A DNA stretch of 15,054 nt from contig DBMR01000124.1 in assembly GCA_002298785.1 (NCBI GenBank), forward strand, positions 1-15,054, in the 5' to 3' direction. The stretch's first letter is position 1. Each line of letters begins with the position of its first letter. The position numbers were made by a program, and so were the translations under genes. Below the pieces are notes generated by a model. The model made no database searches. It was not told where the DNA came from and saw only the letters and a list, made by a program, of their open reading frames with translations. This document shows positions 1 through 7,127 of the stretch, one piece after another. The stretch is from Verrucomicrobia subdivision 3 bacterium UBA693. GTDB taxonomy: Bacteria > Verrucomicrobiota > Verrucomicrobiia > Limisphaerales > UBA8199.

Positions 1-223
1 ACATTTTTTCACAGCTTCTCAGGCCGGGCGTTGACCAATTGATGCGAATCATTGTTAAAGGGGGGTGATTTTTGGCGCGCTATTCATCGCGGCTAATCCC
101 ACGCACCTCGGCAGCCACGATGGCACACGAGCCAGCCGATCGTTACGTTCGAGTCGCCGCCGGAGAGTTTCAGCCTTTCTCAGTCCTTCCATTTCTACTG
201 CTTTCCTGATCTCTGTTTTTTCG

Positions 224-258
224 GTCCACAGTCCATAGTCCACGGTCTATAGTCCCGT
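224..258. repeat. Heptamer tandem repeat array, five units
   Basis: Five consecutive 7-bp units follow the pattern GTCCAYA. The first two are GTCCACA and GTCCATA, the next two are GTCCACG and GTCTATA, and the fifth (GTCCCGT) is degenerate. The period of 7 is not a multiple of 3, which argues against a coding repeat. Heptamer arrays (STRR-type) are known from other bacterial intergenic regions such as those of cyanobacteria. Whether this array belongs to a genome-wide family cannot be told from one copy. Confidence 0.75.
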
Positions 259-301
259 CTCTGGTTCCCAATTTCTGCTTTTCCCCCGCTTGACACTCCC
301 A

Positions 302-424
302 TCATCCATTGCTAGTCTGAATCATCAATCTGACGTTGCGGTGCAGCGCCCGTTGGCCGGCGAAAACATTCCGGTGGAGTGCCAGTAACCCCCAGTTGCT
401 TAGGCCTTTCCTCCCCTGCGCCAT
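302..424 (-). other. Possible 40-residue ORF or coding relic with duplicated ALHRNV motif
   Basis: From an ATG at 424-422 the minus strand reads 40 codons to a stop at 302. The hexapeptide ALHRNV occurs twice, encoded at 365-382 and 332-349. The two 18-base copies differ at five positions, all third codon positions and all synonymous, which is what selection on a peptide would leave. Against a real gene: the peptide is short, no Shine-Dalgarno is visible, no family is recognised, and the upstream extension of the same frame runs through a 10-bp repeat that cannot be coding in phase. It may be a fragment of a repeated or decayed gene. Confidence 0.2.
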
Positions 425-540
425 GGCTGCACCGCGGTCGGCCAGTATCTCCGCGTATACGGGTAACCTTCGGCAATTTAGACTTGGCTCAGGCTGGCGG
501 CGGGCCGATTTGGGGTATGCCGGGTGAAAATTCCATTTTC

Positions 541-580
541 GGTAACGTTTGGTAACATTTGGTAACGTCTGGTAATATCG
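541..580. repeat. Decamer tandem repeat, four units (GGTAACRTYT)
   Basis: Four head-to-tail 10-bp units begin at 541, 551, 561 and 571: GGTAACGTTT, GGTAACATTT, GGTAACGTCT and the weaker GGTAATATCG. A further GGTAAC lies at 462-467. A period of about one helical turn would place the GGTAAC cores on the same face of the DNA, as seen in iterated protein-binding sites. It is equally explained by slippage duplication. No adjacent promoter or gene start shows which gene it would serve. Confidence 0.7.
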
Positions 581-960
581 TAACGGGGTCTCCCTGGTGA
601 CGGGAGCGATTCCAGGTCGGCTTGGGACGCCGGTTGGGACGGCTAAAACATCAAGATCACCCAATGTTTACGGCCTTGGAACGGTGGGACGGCTTTTTCA
701 GGGTATGCCCCCCTCCGCCCTCCCTCCCGCGGTGCCGGACCAGGCTGCTCTGGTTTCGAGAGCCGCCCTTTCCAATGAGGCCACCCATCTGGTTCCAGGC
801 ATTTTGTACACGTTTTGTCCCGTCAGGTACAGCCTTCGTCACGCCATCTAGGGTGAGATGACCGAAAAGTGCGGAATGCAGAGCGATGAACCTCCGCCTG
901 GGCCCCAGTTTTTGGACGGCCCCAGCCCTCATGCGCTTTCCTCTGTCAGGCTCCCCTTCT

Positions 961-987
961 GCGTGTTCCGCGTATTTCGTGGTGCCC
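961..987. repeat. Degenerate 9-bp tandem motif
   Basis: Three loosely related 9-bp units, GCGTGTTCC, GCGTATTTC and GTGGTGCCC, lie end to end. The minus-strand translation gives a TTKYAEHAEG-like string. I have the impression that such strings recur as spurious small ORFs in Verrucomicrobiota and Planctomycetota genomes, but that is recollection, not something seen here. Only the first two units are clearly similar, so this is a weak call. Confidence 0.3.
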
Positions 988-1045
988 TTCCCACCGCGGC
1001 GGCCCCACGCTTCACACCTCACCTTCCGCCCTCTTTTCCGCCCAA

Positions 1046-1073
1046 TTCTCACCTATTCTCACCTTCTCTCACC
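1046..1073. repeat. Decamer-spaced TTCTCACC repeat in a pyrimidine tract
   Basis: TTCTCACC occurs at 1046-1053 and 1056-1063, and as CTCTCACC at 1066-1073, so three copies recur every 10 bp. They sit in a strongly pyrimidine-rich, G-poor stretch. Together with the array at 541-580 this is the second 10-bp-period repeat in the same intergenic block, with a different core. The role is unknown. Confidence 0.55.
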
Positions 1074-1218
1074 AACTTTTAACCCACCGTCGCAATCATG
1101 AACTCCATCTATCAATCCATTCCACCCGCCCCCATTCCAGATACCACCCCGCCAAACCCGCCCCATACCCGTCGGCGCACCAGCAAAGCACCTGCCCCGC
1201 TCGGGCGGAGAATTAGGC

Positions 1219-1250
1219 TTGAGTGAGCCAGGAAATCGACTGATTATAAC
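1219..1250 (+). promoter_or_regulatory. Weak candidate promoter for the cytochrome gene
   Basis: TATAAC at 1245-1250 is a good -10-like box lying only 8 bases before the ATG at 1259. The best -35-like hexamer, TTGAGT at 1219-1224, is 20 bases upstream of it, which is too long for a typical sigma-70 promoter. If the -10 is real, the transcript would start within a few bases of the start codon and be leaderless or nearly so. Confidence 0.2.
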
Positions 1251-1258
1251 CCACTATC

Positions 1259-1681
1259 ATGAATCGAATCAGTCTTTTCGCCGTTTCTGTCTTATTCGCC
1301 GGGGCTGTGGCCGTTCAGGCACAAGATGGTGGCAAGGTGGATATTTCCAAGTTGCCGCCGGTCTCGAGCAAGTCGCCCGTTACCTACGACGCCGACATCA
1401 AGGCGATCCTGGATAAATCCTGCATTCGCTGCCATGGCGCGGACAAACCCAAAGCCAAATTGCGCCTGGACAGCCTGGCGGGGGTGGTCAAGGGGTCTGA
1501 ACACGGCCAAATCCTCAAGCCCGGCAAGAGCGCCGAGAGCAAGATGGTAATTGCCGTAGCGCAGATTGGTTCCGACCCGGACGGTCACATGCCGCCGCCG
1601 CGGAACAAGGCGGGCATTCCACCGCTGACGAAGGACCAGGTGTCGTTGATCCGCGCGTGGATCGATCAGGGCGCGAAGTAG
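1259..1681 (+). CDS. Exported single-haem cytochrome c domain protein (PSCyt1-like)
   Basis: This 140-residue protein starts with a signal peptide: a hydrophobic run at residues 5-20 and a probable cleavage after the AQA near residue 21. The haem-binding motif CIRCH is at residues 55-59. It is followed by KLRLDS (67-72), a KPGKSAES segment (87-94), the HMPPP segment at 110-114, whose Met111 is the likely distal haem ligand, and a C-terminal IRAWIDQGAK. That order matches the small Planctomycete/Verrucomicrobia cytochrome c domain usually found at the N-terminus of much larger DUF1549/DUF1553 proteins. Here the domain stands alone, so it is probably a free periplasmic electron carrier or haem protein. 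The electron partners are not encoded nearby. No Shine-Dalgarno precedes the ATG. The family call is strong and the physiological role is unknown. Confidence 0.88.
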   Translation: MNRISLFAVSVLFAGAVAVQAQDGGKVDISKLPPVSSKSPVTYDADIKAILDKSCIRCHGADKPKAKLRLDSLAGVVKGSEHGQILKPGKSAESKMVIAVAQIGSDPDGHMPPPRNKAGIPPLTKDQVSLIRAWIDQGAK

Positions 1682-1723
1682 TTTGCCGGACGGGCGAGTT
1701 GGTGACGCCGCGAGTTCCGGGGC

Positions 1724-1751
1724 AAAAAAACCACGAAAAGCGGGGTCGTGG
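1724..1751 (-). terminator. Minus-strand intrinsic terminator-like hairpin
   Basis: Read on the minus strand, CCACGA (1751-1746) and TCGTGG (1736-1731) form a 6-bp stem with a 9-base loop, followed directly by seven T residues (1730-1724). This is the classic rho-independent shape. There is no minus-strand gene upstream that needs it, since both flanking genes are on the plus strand. It may block antisense transcription into the cytochrome gene or be fortuitous. Confidence 0.35.
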
Positions 1752-1824
1752 CATAGTGGCCGGATGCGTCATAGCCGGGTTTGTGCTGGCATTGGCGGTG
1801 TGGAAAGCTTAGTAAAACCAGCCT

Positions 1825-3633
1825 GTGTCGAACACGAGCGATTTTGAAAGCAGCGACAGCGTGCGCACGGCCAAGCCGTTGCCGTACGCGCAATACGCCA
1901 CCCTGAGCCAGCCACTGGAGTTGGAGAAGGGCGGGCGTCTGCCCGGCGTCGTGGTGGCTTACGAGACTTACGGCACGCTCAATGCCGCGCGGGATAATGC
2001 CGTCCTGGTGGAGCACGCCCTCAGCGGTGATTCGCATGTGGCGCGGCACAATGACCAGGATGATTCCGGTTGGTGGGAAATCATGGTGGGCCCAGGCAAA
2101 CCGGTGGACACAGACCGGTATTTTGTCATCTGCCCCAATCTGCTGGGTGGGTGTCGCGGCACGACGGGGCCGGGGAGTCTCAATCCGGCGACGGGCCGGC
2201 CTTATGGCCGGGATTTCCCGGTGCTCACGGTGGGCGACATGGTGGAGGTGCAGCGGCGCCTGCTGGACCATCTGGGCATCGAGCGGTTGATGGCGGTGGT
2301 GGGGGGATCGATTGGCGGGCACCAGGCGATGACCTGGGCCGTGCGCCATCCCGAGAGGGTGGGGGGGGTGGCAGTGCTGGCCACTTCACCGCGCTTGACC
2401 AGCCAGGCCTTGGCCTTCGATGTCGTCGGACGTAACGCGATTCTGCGCGATCCCCATTTTCACGGCGGTCAATACTACGACAAACCCAAAGGCCCGGAAG
2501 TGGGACTGGCTATTGCCCGCATGATCGGTCATATCACCTACCTTTCCCGGGAAGCGATGACCGAAAAATTCGAGGCTAATCGCCTCGAGCCGCGCAACGT
2601 CGCCACCGAATTTGAAAAGACCTTTTCGGTCGGATCCTACCTGGGTTACCAGGGCTCGAAATTCGTGGAGCGTTTCGACGCGAACAGTTACATGACCCTT
2701 TCGTTGGCCATGGATTTGTTCGACCTGGGCGGCACGCCCTCGAAGCTGGCGTCGACTTTCAAATCCACGAAGTGCCGCTGGTTGGTGGTGAGTTTTTCCA
2801 GCGATTGGCTGTTTCCGCCGGATCAATCGCGAGACATCGTCAATGCGCTGGTGGCGAACAAGGTCCCGGTCAGTTATTGCGAAGTTTGCAGCGCCGGGGG
2901 GCACGACGCTTTCCTGTTGCCGAACGAGTTCCCCATCTATGGTGAAATGATGCGAGCCTGGCTCGCGAATCTCGCCCAGGGCGCAGGGAAAACGACCGCA
3001 GACGAGGAGGCTCCTGGGCCCAACAGCATTTTTCGCCAGCACCGGCTGGATTACGATTTGATCACGGAACTTATCCCGGCCAACGCCAGCGTGCTCGACC
3101 TGGGCTGCGGCACCGGCGGTTTATTATCCCGGTTGCAGGCCCGTGCTCACCCGCGCCTCGTGGGGGTGGAACTCGACGAACGCAGCATCCTTGCCGGGGT
3201 CAGCCGCGGATTGGATGTGATCCAGGCCGATCTGAACCGGGAACTGGCCTTTGCGGATGGCGAGTTTGACTGCGTCGTGATGTCGCAAACCTTGCAGGCC
3301 GTCTACGACGTCGAACGTGTCCTCTTGGAGATTGTGCGCGTCGGGCGCACTTGCGTGGTCAGCATCCCGAATTTCGCTTACGCTCCGCTGCGCCACATGC
3401 TGGCCGTCGAGGGGCGCGCCCCCAAGGCTCCCGGGGTGTTGAACAACGATTGGTATAACACTCCCAACATTCGGTTCTTCACGATTGCCGATTTTGAGGA
3501 GTTTTGCCGGGCGAAGAACCTGCGGGTCCATCGCCGGGTGGCGTTGAACACGGAGTTACAGCGCGAGGTGTTGGAGGATCCGAACCTCAACGCCGATCTC
3601 GCGATCTTCGTGATCAGCAAAGCGACGGTCTGA
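1825..3633 (+). CDS. metX: Homoserine O-acyltransferase fused to MetW (MetX-MetW)
   Basis: The 602-residue protein joins two enzymes. Residues ~20-385 are MetX, an alpha/beta-hydrolase that acylates homoserine in methionine synthesis. The nucleophile elbow GGSIGG carries Ser162, and the remaining triad residues are probably Asp327 (SSDWLF) and His360 (GGHDAF). After a short linker (~386-404), residues ~405-602 are MetW, a class I methyltransferase-like domain with the SAM-binding signature VLDLGCGTGG (423-432) and the MetW hallmarks SQTLQAVYD and WYNTPNIRFF. The two are usually separate neighbouring genes, and MetW has been reported to act with MetX in Pseudomonas, so the fusion fits a functional complex. 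Acetyl- versus succinyl-CoA preference cannot be judged by eye. The GTG at 1825 is the first possible start, because an in-frame TAA lies at 1813. A second GTG at 1861 is also possible. The gene converges on rfbB with a 6-bp gap. Confidence 0.93.
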   Translation: MSNTSDFESSDSVRTAKPLPYAQYATLSQPLELEKGGRLPGVVVAYETYGTLNAARDNAVLVEHALSGDSHVARHNDQDDSGWWEIMVGPGKPVDTDRYFVICPNLLGGCRGTTGPGSLNPATGRPYGRDFPVLTVGDMVEVQRRLLDHLGIERLMAVVGGSIGGHQAMTWAVRHPERVGGVAVLATSPRLTSQALAFDVVGRNAILRDPHFHGGQYYDKPKGPEVGLAIARMIGHITYLSREAMTEKFEANRLEPRNVATEFEKTFSVGSYLGYQGSKFVERFDANSYMTLSLAMDLFDLGGTPSKLASTFKSTKCRWLVVSFSSDWLFPPDQSRDIVNALVANKVPVSYCEVCSAGGHDAFLLPNEFPIYGEMMRAWLANLAQGAGKTTADEEAPGPNSIFRQHRLDYDLITELIPANASVLDLGCGTGGLLSRLQARAHPRLVGVELDERSILAGVSRGLDVIQADLNRELAFADGEFDCVVMSQTLQAVYDVERVLLEIVRVGRTCVVSIPNFAYAPLRHMLAVEGRAPKAPGVLNNDWYNTPNIRFFTIADFEEFCRAKNLRVHRRVALNTELQREVLEDPNLNADLAIFVISKATV

Positions 3634-3639
3634 TCCGGC

Positions 3640-4653
<1,014 letters not shown>

Positions 4654-4678
4654 GTTGAGCGATAGTTTGGGATGGAGA

Positions 4679-5554
4679 TCATTTCTCGAGCACTTGCTGC
4701 AGGCTATCCTGCCAGTCCGGCAACTTGAGGCCGAAGGTCCGCGTCAGTTTGCCGCAATCAAGAACGGAATAAGCAGGGCGCCGTGCCGGCGTCGGGTATT
4801 CGGAGGAGGGGATCGGTTCCACAGTGCGACATTTCCGCTCCGCTTCCGGCATTAGGTCGATGATGCTCTGTGCGAAACCGTGCCAGTTGGTGCTGCCGGA
4901 GGCCGCCAGGTGGTACGTGCCCGCGGTTTTGTCGTCACCCGCCATGAGGGTTTGCCGCAGCGCCAGGCTGGTGGTCTCGGCGATCAACCGCGACCACGTC
5001 GGGCAGCCGAACTGGTCGTGCACCACGCGCAATTTCTCGCGCTCCCGTGCCAGGCGCATCATGGTCAGCATAAAGTTGCCGCCGCGTGCGCCGTAAACCC
5101 AGCACAGACGAAAAATCAAGTGGCGCGGATTGGCTGCTTGCACGGCCTGATCACCGGCGAGCTTGGTTCGGCCGTAGGCTCCCAGTGGATTGGGTGCGTC
5201 GGTTTCCACGTAAGGGGTCTGCTTGGTGCCGTCGAAAATGTAGTCGGTCGAATAATGCACGATCCAGGCGTTCAGGCGGGCTGCTTCCTCCGCCAGGATA
5301 CCTGGGGCGGTGCCGTTGATCTTGTGCGCGGTCTCGACATCCGTCTCCGCCTTGTCCACCGCAGTGTAGGCGGCGGCATTGATCACCACCTGGGGTTTCG
5401 TCTCGCGCACCCATTGCCGGATGGATTCCTCCCGCGTCAGATCGATGTCGGGGAAATCCACGCTCACAATCTCCGCTGCCGGGGCGAGGGTGCGGCGCAG
5501 TTCGTAGCCGACCTGACCGACTTTGCCGATGATGAAAATACGGGGTGCAGCCAT
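4679..5554 (-). CDS. rfbD: dTDP-4-dehydrorhamnose reductase
   Basis: RfbD/RmlD catalyses the last step, NAD(P)H-dependent reduction of dTDP-4-keto-L-rhamnose to dTDP-L-rhamnose. The frame is open upstream to 5650, but the ATG at 5554 is chosen because the protein then begins MAAPRIFIIGKVGQVG, placing the nucleotide-binding glycine motif at the N-terminus as in the family. The longer form would overlap rfbC. The 291-residue product shows INAAAYTAVDKAE (58-70), STDYIFDG (102-109), the YGRTK catalytic motif (Tyr127, Lys131) and QFGCPTW (181-187). It starts 8 bp after the rfbC stop. No Shine-Dalgarno is present, so translation may depend on coupling to the upstream gene. Confidence 0.94.
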   Translation of the reverse strand: MAAPRIFIIGKVGQVGYELRRTLAPAAEIVSVDFPDIDLTREESIRQWVRETKPQVVINAAAYTAVDKAETDVETAHKINGTAPGILAEEAARLNAWIVHYSTDYIFDGTKQTPYVETDAPNPLGAYGRTKLAGDQAVQAANPRHLIFRLCWVYGARGGNFMLTMMRLAREREKLRVVHDQFGCPTWSRLIAETTSLALRQTLMAGDDKTAGTYHLAASGSTNWHGFAQSIIDLMPEAERKCRTVEPIPSSEYPTPARRPAYSVLDCGKLTRTFGLKLPDWQDSLQQVLEK

Positions 5555-5562
5555 GGGGGGAT

Positions 5563-6111
5563 TCAAGGGAATAACCGGGATTCGGGGATTTGGGCCAGGG
5601 GCAGCCCTTTGGCGTCCTTTTCGGACAACACCGGGCTGGGGAGCGGCCACGGGATGCCGAGTTGCGGGTCATCCCAGCGCAGCGCGCCTTCGTCCTTCGG
5701 CGAGTAATAATTGTCGCACTTGTAGTGGAACAATGCGGTCGGGCTGAGCACCTGGAAGCCATGGGCGAAACCGGCGGGCACAAAGAACTGCCGTTTGTTC
5801 TCCGAGGAAAGCACCAGTCCGTGCCAACGGCCAAATGTGGGTGAGGATCGGCGCAAATCAACCGCCACGTCGTAAACTTCCCCCTGCAACACCTGCAAGA
5901 GCTTCGCTTGCGGATTGGGGTTTTGGAAATGCAGTCCGCGCAGGATGCCTTTGGCCGAGAAAGAGAGATTGTCCTGCACGAAGTTGGCGTTCAGGCCGAT
6001 TTCTTCGTAGCGCCGGCGATTCCAGGTCTCGACGAAGAAACCGCGGGCATCGCCGAACACCTTCGGTTCCAGGATGAGCAACCCGGGAATGTCGCAGGTG
6101 AGGACGTTCAT
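5563..6111 (-). CDS. rfbC: dTDP-4-dehydrorhamnose 3,5-epimerase
   Basis: RfbC/RmlC epimerises dTDP-4-keto-6-deoxyglucose at C3 and C5. The 182-residue length and cupin core fit the family. Seen are the DARGFF segment (21-26), FVQDNLSFS (44-52), the RGLHFQ motif with catalytic His61, QAKLLQVLQGEVYDVAVDLR (68-87), VPAGFAHGFQVLS (111-123) and the tyrosine-rich HYKCDNYYSP (129-138). The ATG at 6111 is preferred over the upstream open frame to 6180 because it aligns the N-terminus with the family and makes an ATGA overlap with the rfbA stop. That overlap indicates translational coupling. The bases before the ATG are CCTCCC-like on the coding strand, not a Shine-Dalgarno. Confidence 0.95.
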   Translation of the reverse strand: MNVLTCDIPGLLILEPKVFGDARGFFVETWNRRRYEEIGLNANFVQDNLSFSAKGILRGLHFQNPNPQAKLLQVLQGEVYDVAVDLRRSSPTFGRWHGLVLSSENKRQFFVPAGFAHGFQVLSPTALFHYKCDNYYSPKDEGALRWDDPQLGIPWPLPSPVLSEKDAKGLPLAQIPESRLFP

Positions 6112-6998
6112 TGCGGGAGGTTCCGGGCGAGACGTTTGGCTTCCGCGACCACTTCGGTCAGGTATTCGCGATACTCGCACTTGGGCATGCGGTTGGCCTG
6201 CGCCTCGAGCTTGTCGAGGGACAGGAAGCCGCGACGGAACGCCGCCTCTTCGGGGCAGCCAATCTTGATGCCGGCGCGCTTCTCGATGGTCTGCACGTAA
6301 GCCGAAGCTTCGTGCAAACTGCTACTCGTGCCGGCGTCCAGCCAGGCGAACCCGCGACTGAGCCGATGCACCCGCAGTTGCTCGCGGCGCATATATTCCA
6401 CGTTGACGTCGGTGATTTCCAGTTCGCCGCGCGCGGACGGTTTGAGGTCCTTGGTGATCTGCACCACCTGGTTGTCGAAAATGTAAAGGCCGGGCACCGC
6501 GTAATTGCTCTTGGGCGAGCGCGGTTTTTCCTCGATGGAAATGGCCTGCCCGCGGGCGTCGAATTCCACCACGCCGTAGCGCTCGGGGTCATTGACGTGG
6601 TAGCCAAAAATGGTGGCGCCAGAGCGGAACTCCGCGAAGGCGCGGTAAAAGCTCTCGCCGCCGTAAAAGACGTTGTCGCCGAGGATGAGGGTCACCGCAT
6701 CCGGGCCGATGAATGATTCCGCGATGAGGAAGGCTTGGGCGATGCCCTCGGGTTTCGCCTGCTCCCGGTATTCGATGGAAAGCCCCCAGGCGGAGCCGTC
6801 CCCGAGCAATTGCCGGAACCGGGGCAGGTCCTGCGGGGTGGAGATCAGGCACAATTCCCGGATGCCACCTTCGATCAAGGTGGTGAGGGGATAATACACC
6901 ATTGGCTTGTCATACACTGGTTGGAGCTGCTTGCTGGCCACCAGGGTCAAAGGATACAAACGCGAGCCGGCGCCCCCGGCCAGGATAATGCCTTTCAT
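6108..6998 (-). CDS. rfbA: Glucose-1-phosphate thymidylyltransferase
   Basis: RfbA/RmlA joins glucose-1-phosphate and dTTP to give dTDP-glucose and PPi, the committed step to dTDP-L-rhamnose. The 296-residue protein opens MKGIILAGGAGSRLYPLT, with the nucleotide-binding GGAGSR loop. It is followed by SKQLQPVYDKPMVYYPL (22-38), ILGDNVFYGG, the sugar-binding EEKPRSPKSNYAVPGLY region and WLDAGT, all diagnostic of RmlA. The start at 6998 is chosen over the frame's extension to 7076 because it gives the canonical N-terminus. It is the first gene of the rfbA-C-D-B operon and its stop overlaps the rfbC start by ATGA. It lies 129 bp downstream of the hybrid kinase on the same strand. The PPi made here can be consumed by a pyrophosphatase such as the one at 12303-14783. 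Confidence 0.96.
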   Translation of the reverse strand: MKGIILAGGAGSRLYPLTLVASKQLQPVYDKPMVYYPLTTLIEGGIRELCLISTPQDLPRFRQLLGDGSAWGLSIEYREQAKPEGIAQAFLIAESFIGPDAVTLILGDNVFYGGESFYRAFAEFRSGATIFGYHVNDPERYGVVEFDARGQAISIEEKPRSPKSNYAVPGLYIFDNQVVQITKDLKPSARGELEITDVNVEYMRREQLRVHRLSRGFAWLDAGTSSSLHEASAYVQTIEKRAGIKIGCPEEAAFRRGFLSLDKLEAQANRMPKCEYREYLTEVVAEAKRLARNLPQ

Positions 6999-7007
6999 TA
7001 GGGCCAG

Positions 7008-7035
7008 ACGGTAGCCGAAAATTGAGGAAATGCAA
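7008..7035 (-). promoter_or_regulatory. Weak candidate promoter for the rhamnose operon
   Basis: On the minus strand, TTGCAT (7035-7030) and TACCGT (7013-7008) are separated by 16 bases, a sigma-70-like spacing but with only about half of the consensus bases. The -10-like box would put the transcript start close to 7001, two or three bases before the rfbA ATG. The operon could instead be read from the hybrid-kinase transcript. Confidence 0.2.
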
Positions 7036-7065
7036 TCTCGTGCGGGGACCGATTTTACGGAAGAC

Positions 7066-7082
7066 CCCGGGGTCACCCCGGG
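7066..7082. repeat. GC-only inverted repeat between kinase gene and rfbA
   Basis: CCCGGGGT (7066-7073) and ACCCCGGG (7075-7082) are perfect 8-bp arms around a single base. The 12-bp palindrome GACCCCGGGGTC (7063-7074) overlaps the left arm, so two alternative hairpins or a cruciform are possible. No T-run follows on either strand, so it is not a standard intrinsic terminator. It could slow polymerase, protect an mRNA 3' end, or be a dispersed repeat unit. Confidence 0.5.
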
Positions 7083-7127
7083 AGTGGAGTCGACATCCGC
7101 CAGGTGTCCGGGCTACCCGTCCCAGGC

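Larger units (their letters stand above)
1..1258. other. Repeat-rich intergenic block without a convincing gene
   Basis: No reading frame here looks like a known protein. Open frames on both strands are short, overlap each other and have no family motifs. Seen directly: a five-unit heptamer array near 224-258, a four-unit decamer array at 541-580, a three-unit decamer array at 1046-1073, a duplicated six-codon motif on the minus strand at 332-382, and long pyrimidine-rich, G-poor stretches around 170-300 and 1015-1150. The mixture of unrelated small repeats suggests a tolerated intergenic region that accumulates repeats, possibly with regulatory sites. The start of the window may cut off a gene to the left, but nothing at the left edge can be recognised as a gene end. 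Confidence 0.6.

Noticed and set aside
40..51. Fur-box-like palindrome TGAT-GCGA-ATCA
   Set aside because: The arms are only 4 bp, spacing differs from a Fur box, and no iron gene is adjacent.
302..664. 120-residue minus-strand frame as a full gene
   Set aside because: Its upstream half crosses the 10-bp repeat at 541-580, which cannot repeat in a 3-base frame, and no family is recognised. Only the 302-424 part has any coding-like signal.
657..1052. 131-residue minus-strand frame with a TTKYAEHAEG-like string
   Set aside because: It is basic, low in family-like features, overlapped by plus-strand frames, and the recognisable string comes from a 9-bp repeat.
1098..1226. 42-residue proline-rich plus-strand frame ahead of the cytochrome gene
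   Set aside because: Its composition simply reflects the C-rich tract, it has no ribosome-binding site or known family, and it is too short to judge.
1682..1824. SAM or other methionine riboswitch upstream of metX
   Set aside because: The 143-bp gap shows no recognisable SAM-I, SAM-II or cobalamin core. The only strong hairpin is oriented as a minus-strand terminator.
1666..2349. 227-residue minus-strand frame opposite metX
   Set aside because: It is antisense to a clearly conserved enzyme domain, has His/Arg/Pro-rich composition and shows no motif.
5555..5650. Upstream extension of rfbD to an ATG at 5650
   Set aside because: It would add 32 residues before the conserved nucleotide-binding N-terminus and overlap rfbC coding sequence.
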